Of a stretch of 64,000 nt of DNA, positions 36,122-44,752 are shown piece by piece. The position numbers were made by a program, and so were the translations under genes. The notes below the pieces were generated by a model, which was not told where the DNA came from, did no database searches, and was given only the letters and a program-made list of their open reading frames with translations. The stretch comes from Microbulbifer sp. TB1203 (GTDB taxonomy: Bacteria; Pseudomonadota; Gammaproteobacteria; Pseudomonadales; Cellvibrionaceae): the NCBI RefSeq assembly GCF_030997045.1, contig NZ_CP116899.1, positions 1,054,001 to 1,118,000 of the forward strand, read 5' to 3'. How positions within the stretch are numbered: position 1 is the first letter of the stretch; the number at the start of each line of letters is the position of its first letter.

Positions 36122-36831
36122 CAGAGATCCTCTCGGTCAATTTTCCTCGCCAGCGCTCGGCGGGCCATGCGGGTCAACCCGATCACCGCGATCACCGCCA
36201 GCACGAACCCCATGAGGTAGAAAAACCACTGCAGTGGTGTGCGTTCAGTGGGTGCGCTTCCTATGGTGGCGAGGTCCGAGGCGATGGAACCCAGGTAGAC
36301 ATTGTTCAGGCTGTAAGGAATGATGCCGATCAAGTTGCCGAGTGCGAAATCCCGCAGGCGCAACGGCGTCAGGCCAAAAAAATAATTGGAGAGCTTGAAC
36401 GGAAAGAGAGGCACCAGCCGGGTCAGCATCACCATGCGCCAGCCCTCGTCCCTGATTATCTCGCCGAGGTCGGGAGGTTTGATATGTGACATCAGCCAGC
36501 GCGACGGCCGCGGGCCGAACAGGTAGCGGGCGATCAGGAAAGCCAGGGTCGAACCCAATGCCGTACCTGCGACAACCAGCAGGGTACCCTTCACCACGCC
36601 GAATACAAAGCCGGCGCCCATGGTGAAAATGACCCCGGGCAGAAGCACCACAATCGCTGCGGCCATGATCAGGATAAACAACAGGCTCGCCTGCCAGCCG
36701 CGGCTCTCCAGCCACTGTAGTACGGCTACAATTCGCTCGTCCAGATCGAAGTAGAAAAGCAGGGCCAACACGACGGCTACGACCAGGATACTGATCAGGA
36801 TGATCCACACGAGGGAATGCTTTGCCGTCAT
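36121..36831 (-). CDS. VTT-domain membrane protein (TVP38/TMEM64, DedA superfamily)
   Basis: A 236-residue protein with about six hydrophobic segments and the VTT signature: GVIFTMGAGFVFG … GTLLVVAGTALGSTLAFLIARYLFG, then RLVPLFPFKLSNYFFGLT and NLIGIIPYSLNNVYLGS. DedA/VTT proteins move or scramble lipids, including undecaprenyl phosphate and phospholipids. It is the first gene of a four-gene operon, which suggests that the pathway handles membrane lipids. The start ATG is preceded by GGGAAC, a modest ribosome site. Confidence 0.9.
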   Translation of the reverse strand: MTAKHSLVWIILISILVVAVVLALLFYFDLDERIVAVLQWLESRGWQASLLFILIMAAAIVVLLPGVIFTMGAGFVFGVVKGTLLVVAGTALGSTLAFLIARYLFGPRPSRWLMSHIKPPDLGEIIRDEGWRMVMLTRLVPLFPFKLSNYFFGLTPLRLRDFALGNLIGIIPYSLNNVYLGSIASDLATIGSAPTERTPLQWFFYLMGFVLAVIAVIGLTRMARRALARKIDREDL

Positions 36832-37060
36832 GTTCCCGCCCGAAAATAGCTCGAAGACCGCAACTTTTAGCGCTTGCCAACTTATAGACTAGTCAAATGA
36901 AGCGGGTTCTGGGCGGGGCCTCCAAGTTTACCGAAGAGGTATAACCGTCTTGCAAAATGGCGCTGAGCGGCTATAGGGAAGTGTGGCATGGAAAAAGGTT
37001 GCGATCAGCACTGGTGTGGAATCGGAGGTGTTGCCGGTCAGCCAAGTACCAAGGGAGTGA

Positions 37061-37819
37061 ATGGTGATACATTTTGATCCCCGCGTTCTTGCTCCGGCAG
37101 CTGTGGCGATATTGTTCAGCGGAGCGGTGCAGAGCGCGGAAGAAGAGGACGCCTCTGATACCTCCGGCAGATACGGCAGCGTCAGTGGCAGCCTGTTGCT
37201 GTCCAGCAACTACATGTTCCGGGGGATATCCAACTCCAACAACCGCCCTCAGGTCCGCGGTGACCTGAACTGGTCCCATGACGTCGGCTTATACGCGGGC
37301 ATTTGGGCCTCCAATACGAATTTCGGCGGCCCTGGCAACAGTATGGAACTGGACCCTTATATCGGTTTTGCCGGCGATGTGGGGGAGACGCCTTTCAGCT
37401 ACGATATCGGCTTCTGGTCCTACAACTACCCGGGCTCTGAATCCGACCTCGACTACCAGGAGTCTTACCTGGTGCTCACCTACAAGGTGGACAAATTCTC
37501 CGCCAAACCGAGCTTCTGGTACTCCGATAACTATTTTGGCAAGGATTTTCTCAACGGCGTTTCCTCCTTTGCCTACGACCTGACCTTGAGCTACGAATTC
37601 CCTCTGAATATCACGCTTTCCGGGGTGGTGGGGCGGCAGACTTTCGGCTCCAGCGCCGACGAACTCGATTACACCTATTACAGCCTGGCCCTGTCCAGGA
37701 CGTGTGGCGATTTTTCCTTTGAATTGAGTTGGCACGATACCAACGGAATCGATCCGTTTTTGGCGGACCCGGAGCTCGCGGATGGGAAAGTGGTGGTTGG
37801 GTTGACGCGGAATTTTTGA
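37061..37819 (+). CDS. TorF family putative porin
   Basis: A 252-residue outer-membrane beta-barrel protein. A signal peptide ends near SGAVQSAEE (about residue 25). YGSVSGSLLLSSNYMFRGIS is the signature of the TIGR02001/TorF family, and the chain ends in phenylalanine (TRNF) as BAM substrates do. Repeated alternating aromatic strands are seen, such as FSYDIGFWSYNY and KPSFWYSDNYF. The cargo is unknown. Monocistronic, divergent from the VTT operon with 229 bases between. Confidence 0.88.
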   Translation: MVIHFDPRVLAPAAVAILFSGAVQSAEEEDASDTSGRYGSVSGSLLLSSNYMFRGISNSNNRPQVRGDLNWSHDVGLYAGIWASNTNFGGPGNSMELDPYIGFAGDVGETPFSYDIGFWSYNYPGSESDLDYQESYLVLTYKVDKFSAKPSFWYSDNYFGKDFLNGVSSFAYDLTLSYEFPLNITLSGVVGRQTFGSSADELDYTYYSLALSRTCGDFSFELSWHDTNGIDPFLADPELADGKVVVGLTRNF

Positions 37820-37831
37820 TGGATATTGACA

Positions 37832-38015
37832 GGGCAGGGATTGACTCGGGCAATGGCTCCCCACGTCCGTGTGGTTCGGCCTGCGGCCTGCGGAAGCTGC
37901 CCAAATTTGCTCCTGGCAAATTTGTCCATTCGGGCAGGGATTGACTCGGGCCATCCATGGCCCTCGCCCTTCGGGCGCCTTCGGCGTCCAAATCGGCTTT
38001 CCTGCCGATTTGTCG
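37832..38015. repeat. ACAAATCGGCAGG-family repeat, two tandem copies 100 bp apart
   Basis: Two units start with GGGCAGGGATTGACTCGGGC, at 37832 and 37932, exactly 100 bases apart. Each runs through GCC-rich stems to an AAATTTGTC/GATTTGTCG end. The second unit is closely matched, in reverse, by 60469-60539. The two units share the architecture but differ by many substitutions in the stems. Confidence 0.75.
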
Positions 38016-38033
38016 AACCCGCCAGGCTTCTCA

Positions 38034-38102
38034 CCCTGCCCCACCGCCATATAAAAAAACCCGGCATAAAGCCGGGCTTTTTTATATGGCGGTGGGGCAG
38101 GG
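38034..38102. repeat. 32-bp inverted repeat copying the 3' end of tRNA-Ser and its terminator
   Basis: 38034-38065 and 38071-38102 are inverted copies with one mismatch and a five-base loop. The right arm holds the last 16 bases of the tRNA-Ser gene including CCA. The left arm repeats those 16 bases (CCCTGCCCCACCGCCA) pointing the other way. The centre (CCCGGC-ATAAA-GCCGGG flanked by A and T runs) is a bidirectional terminator for the tRNA. Confidence 0.8.
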
Positions 38103-38174
38103 ATTCGAACCCTGGGACCTGTTACAGTCAACGGTTTTCAAGACCGCCGCTTTCGACCACTCAGCCACCCCACC
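38087..38174 (-). tRNA. tRNA-Ser (anticodon UGA)
   Basis: 88 bases including an encoded CCA. The acceptor GGTGGGG pairs with CCCCACC. The D arm GCTGAGTGGTCGAAAGC, an anticodon stem GCGGT/ACCGT with loop CTTGAAA (anticodon TGA), a long class II variable arm, and the T arm CAGGG-TTCGAAT-CCCTG all fold. Serine identity follows from the long variable arm and the anticodon. Confidence 0.96.
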
Positions 38175-38263
38175 GAATTGTCCGGCGCATTATACCGGCC
38201 CGTTTGGCCGGTACAAGGGTGCGGACGATTTTTTTAGTAAGTTCAATGGGTTAGCTGTTTATT

Positions 38264-38425
38264 GATCAGCGCCATCCCTGGCGCTGACCCTTCGGGCTGT
38301 GCCTGCGGCACAGTCCAGATCGGCAATCCCTACCGATTTGTGATCAGCGCCATCCCTGGTGCTGCCCCTTTGGGCTGTGTCTACGGCACAGTCCAAATCG
38401 GCAATCCCTGCCGTTTTGTGATCAG
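38264..38425. repeat. ACAAATCGGCAGG-family repeat, two 78-bp tandem copies plus a stub
   Basis: Units begin GATCAGCGCCATCCCTGG at 38264 and 38342, and a third GATCAG begins at 38420, so the period is exactly 78. Each unit has a CTTCGGGCTG/TTTGGGCTG loop, CGGCACAGTCC, and an ATCGGCAATCCC…CCGATTTGT end like that of the copies at 37.9 and 60.5 kb. It lies just past the rne stop codon. Confidence 0.75.
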
Positions 38426-38441
38426 CCAACCCTCATTCGCC

Positions 38442-41354
38442 TCAGCTGGCCTCCGCCGACTCGTCACTACCGCTGTCGTTTGCCTGGGTCTCCTGGCGGG
38501 CCACCCGGGGGTCGTTGGCCGGGCGGGGCAGGGGGCGCGGGTTGTGTTCGATGGCCGCGGGTCGGGAAGTATCCAGCGGTTGTAAGAGTCCCAGGTCGCG
38601 GTGCTCGGTGATGATCGCCAGTTGCTGCAGCGGCTGGGGATTTTCCCGCGGATCGTTGCTGGCGCGACCGCGCGGCGTTTCCTCCACAGCTTCTGCTTGC
38701 GGGGCAGCCGGGGTTACCCCCGCCGCGGCCGGCAGTTCCTCTTCGGTCGGGGTTTCCCTCCCGGTAGGCGCAGTGATTGTCTCCGCGGCGGTAGCCGCGG
38801 GGGTCTCTGTGTCTGCTACCTGTGGCTCGACGGCCGGGGCCTCTTCTGCAGTTTCCGCAGCAGCGACCATCTGCGGGCGCGGCTCGGGCTGTTTCTCCGG
38901 AGCAGCGGTCGCCGCAGTTTCCGCTTGTGGCGCTTCAACCGGGGCTGGCTGCTCTTCGACTGCCGGTGCGGTGCTTTCTGCGGCGGTTTCCCGGGCAGGT
39001 TCCCTTTCGGCCGGAGTCTCGGCTTTTACATCTTCGCGTTTCTCTACCTTTTCGCGTTTCTCCGCAGCCGGACCGGCGGCCTGGGCGGGAGCCTCTCTGC
39101 TTTCAGCGGCTTTGCTCGCGGATTTTTTCCCTTCACTCTCTGCTTCGTCGATAGCCTCGCTCACCTCCTGCTCCAGTTCTTCCTGGTCCTGGGCGACGGC
39201 CGCGGCCGCAGCGTTGTCGCCGCGTCGGCCGCGACGGCGGGCCTGGGGCCGTCCGCGAACATTGCTGGGGCGGCGCGCCGGGCGCTCCTCGGTTTCCTTG
39301 GTTTCCTCCGCTGGAGCCTGGGTAGTTGCTTCTGCCTCTACTGCGGGCTGGGCTTCGCGGCGGCGCTTGTCTTCACCGCCGCCCCCACGGCGACGGCGGC
39401 GGCGCTGGCCCTCACCGCGGGGGCGCTCGGCCGTGGTCTCGCGGCTTTCCACGCGGCTTTCCACGCGGCCTTCCTCGCGCTTGTCCTCACGTTTGCCCTT
39501 GCGGCTATCGTCGCGTTTGGCTTCGCGGCGATCCTCGCGTTTTTCCTCGCGGGGCTCTTCCCGGCGGCGGCCACCCCGACCGCGGTTGCCGCGCTGGCTG
39601 CGACCGCGCGGCTGCTGCTTCTCGTAGCTCTTACCGCGACCTTTGGCTTTCTTGTGTTTTTTGGTCTTGTCCTCATCGCCGCTGAACAGCTCGGAAACAG
39701 CACTGATCAACCGGCTGAACAGCCCGGGAGCCGGTTTGGCCACCGGCGTGGGGGCGGGGGCGGTGTGCGCGATCTGCTGCACCGCGGGTTGGGCCGGGAC
39801 GCGGACCGGTTCTTCTTCCTTGCCGCTGGTGTCTTCGATGGTGCCGGAGATCTTGTAGGAGGTCTCCACGGTGCCGGTTTCGTCGTCGCGGAGGCGCTGT
39901 ACTTCGAAGTGCGGGGTTTCCATATCCGCATTGGGCACGATCACCACGCGGGTTTTGTTGCGAGACTCGATCTGGGAGATGGCCTTGCGCTTCTCATTGA
40001 GCAGGTAGGTGGCCACGTTCACCGGAGTGATGGCGCGGATTTCCGCACTGCGCTCTTTCTTGGCTTCCTCTTCCACCAGGCGCAGGATGGACAGCGCGAG
40101 GGATTTGGTGCCGCGGATGGTGCCCTGGCCGCTGCAGCGGGGGCAGACCCGGAAAGTGGTCTCACCCAGGGACGGGCGCAGGCGCTGGCGGGACATCTCC
40201 AGCAGGCCGAAGCGGGAGATGCGGCCGATCTGCACCCGCGCGCGGTCCATGCTGAGTGCTTTCTCCATGCGCTTTTCCACTTCGCGCTGGTTGGATTTGC
40301 TCTGCATGTCGATAAAGTCGATCACCACCAGGCCGCCCATATCCCGCAGGCGCAGCTGGCGGGCGATCTCGTCCGCGGCTTCCAGGTTGATGTTGCGCGC
40401 CGTTTCCTCGATGTCGCCGCCCTTGGTGGCGCGGGAGGAGTTGATGTCGATGGAGACCAGGGCCTCGGTGACATCGATCACGATGGAGCCGCCGGAAGGC
40501 AGTTTTACTTCGCGCTCGAAGGCGGTCTCGATCTGGCCTTCGATCTGGTAGCGGTTGAACAAAGGAATGGCGTCCTCGTAATACTTCACCTTGCTGACGT
40601 AGGCGGGCATCACCTGGCGGGCGAATTCCGCTGCCAGTTGGTAGGCACCTTTTTCATCCACAATCACTTCGCCGATATCGTCGCGCATATAGTCGCGAAT
40701 CGCGCGGATGATCACGTTGCTCTCGCGGAACAGGAAGTGGGGCGCCTTTGAGCTGTTCGCTTCCTTCTCGATGGCGTCCCAGAGTTGCAGCAGGTAGTTG
40801 AGGTCCCACTGCAGCTCCTCACCGCTGCGGCCAACGCCGGCGGTGCGCACGATGATGCCCATGCCGGAGGGGACGTCCACGCTGGAGAGGGCATCGCGCA
40901 GTTCGGAGCGTTCGTCGCCCTCGATGCGGCGGGAGATACCACCGGCACGGGGGTTGTTTGGCATCAGTACCAGGTAGCGGCCGGCGAGGCTGATAAAGGT
41001 GGTCAGCGCCGCGCCTTTGTTGCCGCGCTCTTCCTTGTCTATCTGCACGATAACTTCCATGCCCTCCTTGACCACATCCTTGATCTTGATGCGACCGTCT
41101 ATGTCTTTGGGCTGTTTGGTGAAGTACTCGCGGGAGATTTCTTTCAGCGGCAGGAAGCCGTGGCGCTCTTCGCCGTAGTCGACAAACGCGGCTTCGAGGG
41201 AGGGTTCCACACGGGTAATTTTACCCTTGTAGATGTTGGCCTTTTTCTGTTCGCGGGTGCGGTTTTCGATGTCCAGGTCGTAGAGCCACTGGCCATCGAC
41301 CAGGGCGACGCGAATCTCTTCCGGCTGAGTCGCGTTGATTAGCATTCTCTTCAT
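38442..41354 (-). CDS. rne: Ribonuclease E
   Basis: A 970-residue endoribonuclease that starts mRNA decay and processes rRNA and tRNA. The S1 domain begins near IYKGKITRVEPSLEAAFVDYG. The catalytic DNase I-like region carries the Mg2+ aspartates in VSIDINSSRATKG and LVVIDFIDMQ, and the zinc link is CPRCSGQG. From about residue 560 the chain is a low-complexity, Arg/Glu/Pro/Ala-rich scaffold (for example REDRREAKRDD, then long A/E/P repeats) where degradosome partners bind. The start MKRMLINATQPEEIR is invariant in the family. Homologues repress themselves through a long 5' leader, and the 800-base gap upstream allows one. Confidence 0.97.
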   Translation of the reverse strand: MKRMLINATQPEEIRVALVDGQWLYDLDIENRTREQKKANIYKGKITRVEPSLEAAFVDYGEERHGFLPLKEISREYFTKQPKDIDGRIKIKDVVKEGMEVIVQIDKEERGNKGAALTTFISLAGRYLVLMPNNPRAGGISRRIEGDERSELRDALSSVDVPSGMGIIVRTAGVGRSGEELQWDLNYLLQLWDAIEKEANSSKAPHFLFRESNVIIRAIRDYMRDDIGEVIVDEKGAYQLAAEFARQVMPAYVSKVKYYEDAIPLFNRYQIEGQIETAFEREVKLPSGGSIVIDVTEALVSIDINSSRATKGGDIEETARNINLEAADEIARQLRLRDMGGLVVIDFIDMQSKSNQREVEKRMEKALSMDRARVQIGRISRFGLLEMSRQRLRPSLGETTFRVCPRCSGQGTIRGTKSLALSILRLVEEEAKKERSAEIRAITPVNVATYLLNEKRKAISQIESRNKTRVVIVPNADMETPHFEVQRLRDDETGTVETSYKISGTIEDTSGKEEEPVRVPAQPAVQQIAHTAPAPTPVAKPAPGLFSRLISAVSELFSGDEDKTKKHKKAKGRGKSYEKQQPRGRSQRGNRGRGGRRREEPREEKREDRREAKRDDSRKGKREDKREEGRVESRVESRETTAERPRGEGQRRRRRRGGGGEDKRRREAQPAVEAEATTQAPAEETKETEERPARRPSNVRGRPQARRRGRRGDNAAAAAVAQDQEELEQEVSEAIDEAESEGKKSASKAAESREAPAQAAGPAAEKREKVEKREDVKAETPAEREPARETAAESTAPAVEEQPAPVEAPQAETAATAAPEKQPEPRPQMVAAAETAEEAPAVEPQVADTETPAATAAETITAPTGRETPTEEELPAAAGVTPAAPQAEAVEETPRGRASNDPRENPQPLQQLAIITEHRDLGLLQPLDTSRPAAIEHNPRPLPRPANDPRVARQETQANDSGSDESAEAS

Positions 41355-42160
41355 GCGTGTCTTGTATCCTTGCGTTGCGCAAAGGGGACACTGAAGTTCG
41401 CAGGCTTTGTACGGTCGCCGCGCGGCGTCGAAGCCACGGGGCGGGCAGGAGCGACCGGGGCGGCGTCGCCAAGACTGGCGGCGCGGGCTCCGGTTGTCAC
41501 ACTGCTGTAACTCCGAATGCATTGCAGTTGGCGCAGCATTCGTTGGTACCTTTAGTACCCGTCAGTAGTACTACCCAGTACCCATAATGCGGTTTGTCGC
41601 ATCCGTGTACCCGGGCGCCGCCCCCCGATCAGGGATCGCGGGCGGCGAGGTTTACGTCTTTTCGTTCGGCTCTGTTGTGACCGGCTTTTGACCAGGCCTT
41701 TCGCTTCTGTATGTTTTGCCGCCGGGCCGGCATCGCTGCCCGGGCTGCCAGTTCGGTCGCTGGCTACTTCGACAGAGCGGACGTAAGTGTTTGAGTCGTC
41801 CTTCCAAGCGCTGCGGGCTTCAGCCCGTCTTACCTTCGCGATAGTTACCCGCACTAATGCGGGGCGTTGTGGCCGGCGAGGCGCCCCTGGTCATAATTAC
41901 AGGGGTGGCCTCACCGGCAAAGTTTTTTCAATGACGCGGCCAATATATATGAAAGAGGCGCGCACCGGCCGATTGGCGGTATTTTCTCCAGTTACGATGC
42001 CTGTGGCCCCTCTTATGGGACGCCGCACACCGCCGAAAACCAGCCCAATTCAGGCCGGCCGAATATAACACAGGCCAAAGGATGCTTCAATTGTGGCCAC
42101 CGCCGGGAGATCGCGCCGGATCGAGAGGAACGGGGCGGTGCAATATTCAGGCGCGGCGGC
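41355..42160. other. Divergent rne–rluC intergenic region, rne leader
   Basis: About 800 bases without a supported gene. Read toward rne (minus strand) it holds several hairpins: the large one at 41872-41918, CCCGCA-CTAA-TGCGGG near 41849-41862, and GCGGGC-TTCA-GCCCGT near 41813-41828. Such structures would suit the autoregulatory 5' leader known for rne. Sequence near 41545-41585 carries repeated GTAC motifs (GGTACC, AGTACC, AGTACT, AGTACC). Confidence 0.5.
41872..41928 (+). terminator. Terminator-like hairpin on the plus strand inside the rne–rluC gap
   Basis: An 18-bp GC-rich stem (GCCGGCGAGGCGCCCCTG against CAGGGGTGGCCTCACCGGC, one bulge and one G-U) with a ten-base loop is followed by AAAG and six T. 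It points toward rluC, yet no plus-strand gene lies upstream of it. It may end an unannotated or antisense transcript, or simply serve as structure in the rne leader. Confidence 0.5.
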
Positions 42161-42173
42161 TATTATGCGCCCC

Positions 42174-43202
42174 ATGCGAAGTGACCACCCCCCCGTCCCG
42201 GCCTCTCCGGCCTCTCCGTCCAATTCCGGCCGGGCCCCAGGCGGCTCCGCCCAGGCTCCAGGCAGCGTGCAGTTCCTGACCGTGCCGGAGGAGCTGGCAG
42301 GCCAGCGGATCGACAATTTCCTGCAGGCGCGCCTAAAGGGCGTGCCGCGCTCGCGCATCTATCGCATTCTGCGCAAGGGCGAGGTGCGGGTGAATAAAGG
42401 AAGGGTGAAAGCGGAATACAGGCTGCGGGCGGGGGATGTGGTGAGGGTCCCTCCGGTGCGTACTGCCGACCAGGCCCCCGCGCCGGTTGCCGGTGACCAA
42501 CTGCGCCGGCTTGTGGAGCAATCCATACTGTACGATGCCGGCGGGCTGTTGGTGATCGACAAGCCGGCGGGGCTGGCGGTACACGGCGGCAGCGGTGTGC
42601 GACTGGGGCTGATCGAGATATTGCGACAGATGTTTCCCCAGAGCCCGTTTATGGAGCTGGTGCACCGGCTGGACCGGGATACCAGTGGCGCGATCATGGT
42701 CGCGCGCAAACGCTCTGTTCTGTTGCATGTGCAGGCGGAGTTGCGCGCGGGCAGGGTGGGTAAGTCCTATCTGGCCCTGGCGGCGGGAAAGTGGCCGAGG
42801 GGGAGGCGCCTGGTGGAGGCGCCCCTGCGCAAGAATACCCTGAAGAGCGGTGAGCGGATGGTGTCGGTCGACCCCTCGGGCAAGGATTCGGAAACCCGGT
42901 TTCAGGTGCTGGAACGTTTCCGCGATGCGACTCTGGTGTCCGCTGAGCCAGTCACCGGGCGCACCCACCAGATACGGGTGCACGCCCAGTTTGTTGGCTG
43001 TCCGCTGGCCGGTGACGCAAAGTACGCGCCGGATGAGGTGAATTGTGTCTTTCGAGAACAGGGGCTAAAAAGGCTGTTCCTGCATTCGGCGAAGGTGAGT
43101 TGTTCCCTCCCCGGGGGTGAAAAGATCTGTATCGAGGCACCTCTGCCGGGGGAGCTGGAGTCCGTTCTGGCAACTCTGCGTGAGAGTAACAGCTATAGAT
43201 AG
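42174..43202 (+). CDS. rluC: 23S rRNA pseudouridine synthase RluC
   Basis: A 342-residue enzyme that makes pseudouridine at 23S positions 955, 2504 and 2580. An S4 RNA-binding domain (AGQRIDNFLQARLKGVPRSRIYRILRKG in part) is followed by the RluA-type catalytic domain with the Asp in ELVHRLDRDTSGAIMVA and the closing PVTGRTHQIRVHAQ. A TATTAT box at 42161-42166 suggests that transcription begins close to the ATG at 42174; the ATG at 42165 and one further upstream are alternatives. About 30 low-complexity Pro/Ser/Gly residues precede the S4 domain. Confidence 0.93.
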   Translation: MRSDHPPVPASPASPSNSGRAPGGSAQAPGSVQFLTVPEELAGQRIDNFLQARLKGVPRSRIYRILRKGEVRVNKGRVKAEYRLRAGDVVRVPPVRTADQAPAPVAGDQLRRLVEQSILYDAGGLLVIDKPAGLAVHGGSGVRLGLIEILRQMFPQSPFMELVHRLDRDTSGAIMVARKRSVLLHVQAELRAGRVGKSYLALAAGKWPRGRRLVEAPLRKNTLKSGERMVSVDPSGKDSETRFQVLERFRDATLVSAEPVTGRTHQIRVHAQFVGCPLAGDAKYAPDEVNCVFREQGLKRLFLHSAKVSCSLPGGEKICIEAPLPGELESVLATLRESNSYR

Positions 43203-43392
43203 ACCCATAGGCCCGGAGCACTGAATACAATGACCTCGTCCCTTCTGCGCCCCAACAAAGCGGCCCTGCGATGTTGTTTGTTGTTCATTTAATGTGCTAA
43301 ACCACGCTCGCGCCTGGTTCGCTTCGAGGGCGGGGCGGCAGGGCGGTTGTCAAATTTAGTGTTAAACAGGTCCTAAGCAGTAGGAAATCGTT

Positions 43393-44037
43393 ATGTTGGT
43401 AATCCTGGACTGGGATGGCACCGTCTGTAACTCCGAGGCGCGCATCGTCTCCTGTATGCAGCGCGCCGCGGAAGGGGTGGGTCTGCCGGTGCCGGCTGCG
43501 GGAGCGGTCGGTAACATTATCGGCCTGGGGCTGCCGGAGGCGGTAGGAATCCTGTTTCCCGAGGTCGTCGACGACCAGCGCCAGCGCTTGCGCGAGCGCT
43601 ACTCGGAGGAATGGCTGGCGGCGCGCAGCGAGCCGCTGCCGCTGTTTGACGGGGTGCTGTCCACCTTCGATAGCCTGCTGGGCGCGGGACATAGGTTGGC
43701 GGTGGCCACCGGCAAGAGCCGCCGGGGGCTGGAGCGCGAGTTCCGGGAGCTGGGGCTTGGCTCCATGTTTGTGGCCAGCCGCTGTGCCGATGAAACCGCC
43801 TCCAAGCCGGACCCCCGCATGTTGCGCGAGCTGCTACTGGAAACCGGCTGCCCGGTGGAGGAGGCGGTAATGGTGGGGGACACGGTCTACGACCTGAACA
43901 TGGCTGCGGCGATGGATATGGCTGCTATCGGGGTCAGCTACGGCGTCCACGACCGGGAGCGGCTGCAGGCTTGCGGCCCTCAAGCGATTATCGACCGCTT
44001 CCCGGAGCTGTTGGAGTGGCCGCCACTGGGGGGCTGA
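43393..44037 (+). CDS. HAD family hydrolase (phosphoglycolate phosphatase-like)
   Basis: A 214-residue HAD subfamily IA phosphatase. Motif I is LDWDGTVCN (Asp6, Asp8), motif II AVATGKS, motif III SKPDP with its lysine, and motif IV VMVGDTVYDLNMA. The helical cap lies between motifs I and II. The same gene follows rluC in Pseudomonas. The substrate is uncertain; Gph-type or nucleotide phosphatase activity is possible. An AGGAA ribosome site precedes the ATG. Confidence 0.9.
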   Translation: MLVILDWDGTVCNSEARIVSCMQRAAEGVGLPVPAAGAVGNIIGLGLPEAVGILFPEVVDDQRQRLRERYSEEWLAARSEPLPLFDGVLSTFDSLLGAGHRLAVATGKSRRGLEREFRELGLGSMFVASRCADETASKPDPRMLRELLLETGCPVEEAVMVGDTVYDLNMAAAMDMAAIGVSYGVHDRERLQACGPQAIIDRFPELLEWPPLGG

Positions 44038-44082
44038 CTGGGCGGCCATTCCGCGGTGGGGCCTGGGCGACCCCGCTGAAAC

Positions 44083-44667
44083 TCAGGCCAGCGGGTCCAC
44101 GCCAAACGCTCCAAGCATGGTAACTAGTCGAATTAATGGAAGGCCGATCAGGGAATTCATGTCCGATCCTTCCATTTTTTCGAATAGAACTATTCCCAAA
44201 CCCTCCACTTTAAACGAACCTGCACAATCGAAGGGTTTTTCTCTCTCCACATAGCGATTTATTTGCTCTCCGGTCAATCGGCGAAAGTGCACAGTGAAGG
44301 TTTCCAGTTCCGTACGCTGCTCGCCGCTGCCGGCATCCAATAGGCTGAGCCCGGTGTGGAAATGCACCGCTCGTCCGCGGCAAAGACGTAGTTGCTCCAC
44401 GGCCCTGTCGCGCCCCCCGGGCTTACCCAGGATGTGGCCGTCACATTCGGCCACCTGGTCGGAGCCGATAATCAGTGCCTGCGGGTGAGCGGCGCGCAAT
44501 GCCCGGGCCTTCTCCGCCGCCAGCCGTTGGGCCAGGTCCTGGGCGGTCTCTCCCGGCAGTGCTTCTTCATCTATATGTGGCGAGTCGGCTTCAAAAGGCA
44601 GTTGCAGCTGCTTGAGCAGGGCGCGGCGGTAGGGAGAGCCGGAAGCTAGAATCAGGGGGCGAAGCAT
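44083..44667 (-). CDS. yceF: Maf family nucleotide pyrophosphatase YceF
   Basis: A 194-residue house-cleaning pyrophosphatase (YceF subgroup, m7GTP-type). LILASGSPYRRALLKQLQLPF is the Maf signature, and SDQVAECDGHILGKPG holds the conserved acidic and lysine residues. The start has AGGAAA eight bases upstream; the frame is open 46 codons further into the divergent yceD gene. It points away from yceD, as in E. coli and Pseudomonas. Confidence 0.93.
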   Translation of the reverse strand: MLRPLILASGSPYRRALLKQLQLPFEADSPHIDEEALPGETAQDLAQRLAAEKARALRAAHPQALIIGSDQVAECDGHILGKPGGRDRAVEQLRLCRGRAVHFHTGLSLLDAGSGEQRTELETFTVHFRRLTGEQINRYVEREKPFDCAGSFKVEGLGIVLFEKMEGSDMNSLIGLPLIRLVTMLGAFGVDPLA

Positions 44668-44714
44668 GGTGTTTTCCTGCGTAAATGGCCCGATCTTGCG
44701 GGGGCGGAATTGTT

Positions 44715-44743
44715 TTGACAAGGGTGGGGGTAGTCCATAGAAT
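44715..44743 (+). promoter_or_regulatory. Sigma-70 promoter of the yceD–rpmF–plsX–fab operon
   Basis: A perfect TTGACA (44715-44720), a 17-base spacer and TAGAAT (44738-44743). Transcription should begin around 44749-44753, so the yceD mRNA would have no more than a few leader bases before the first ATG. Confidence 0.75.
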
Positions 44744-44752
44744 TGCGCGCTT

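Noticed and set aside
37820..38441. tRNA-anchored integrative element
   Set aside because: An inverted copy of the tRNA 3' end is present, but no direct-repeat att pair or integrase gene is found between the repeats.
38601..40751. 716-codon plus-strand frame opposite rne
   Set aside because: Composition is a mirror of the biased RNase E codons (long Gly/Phe/Leu/Ala runs) and no family is recognisable.
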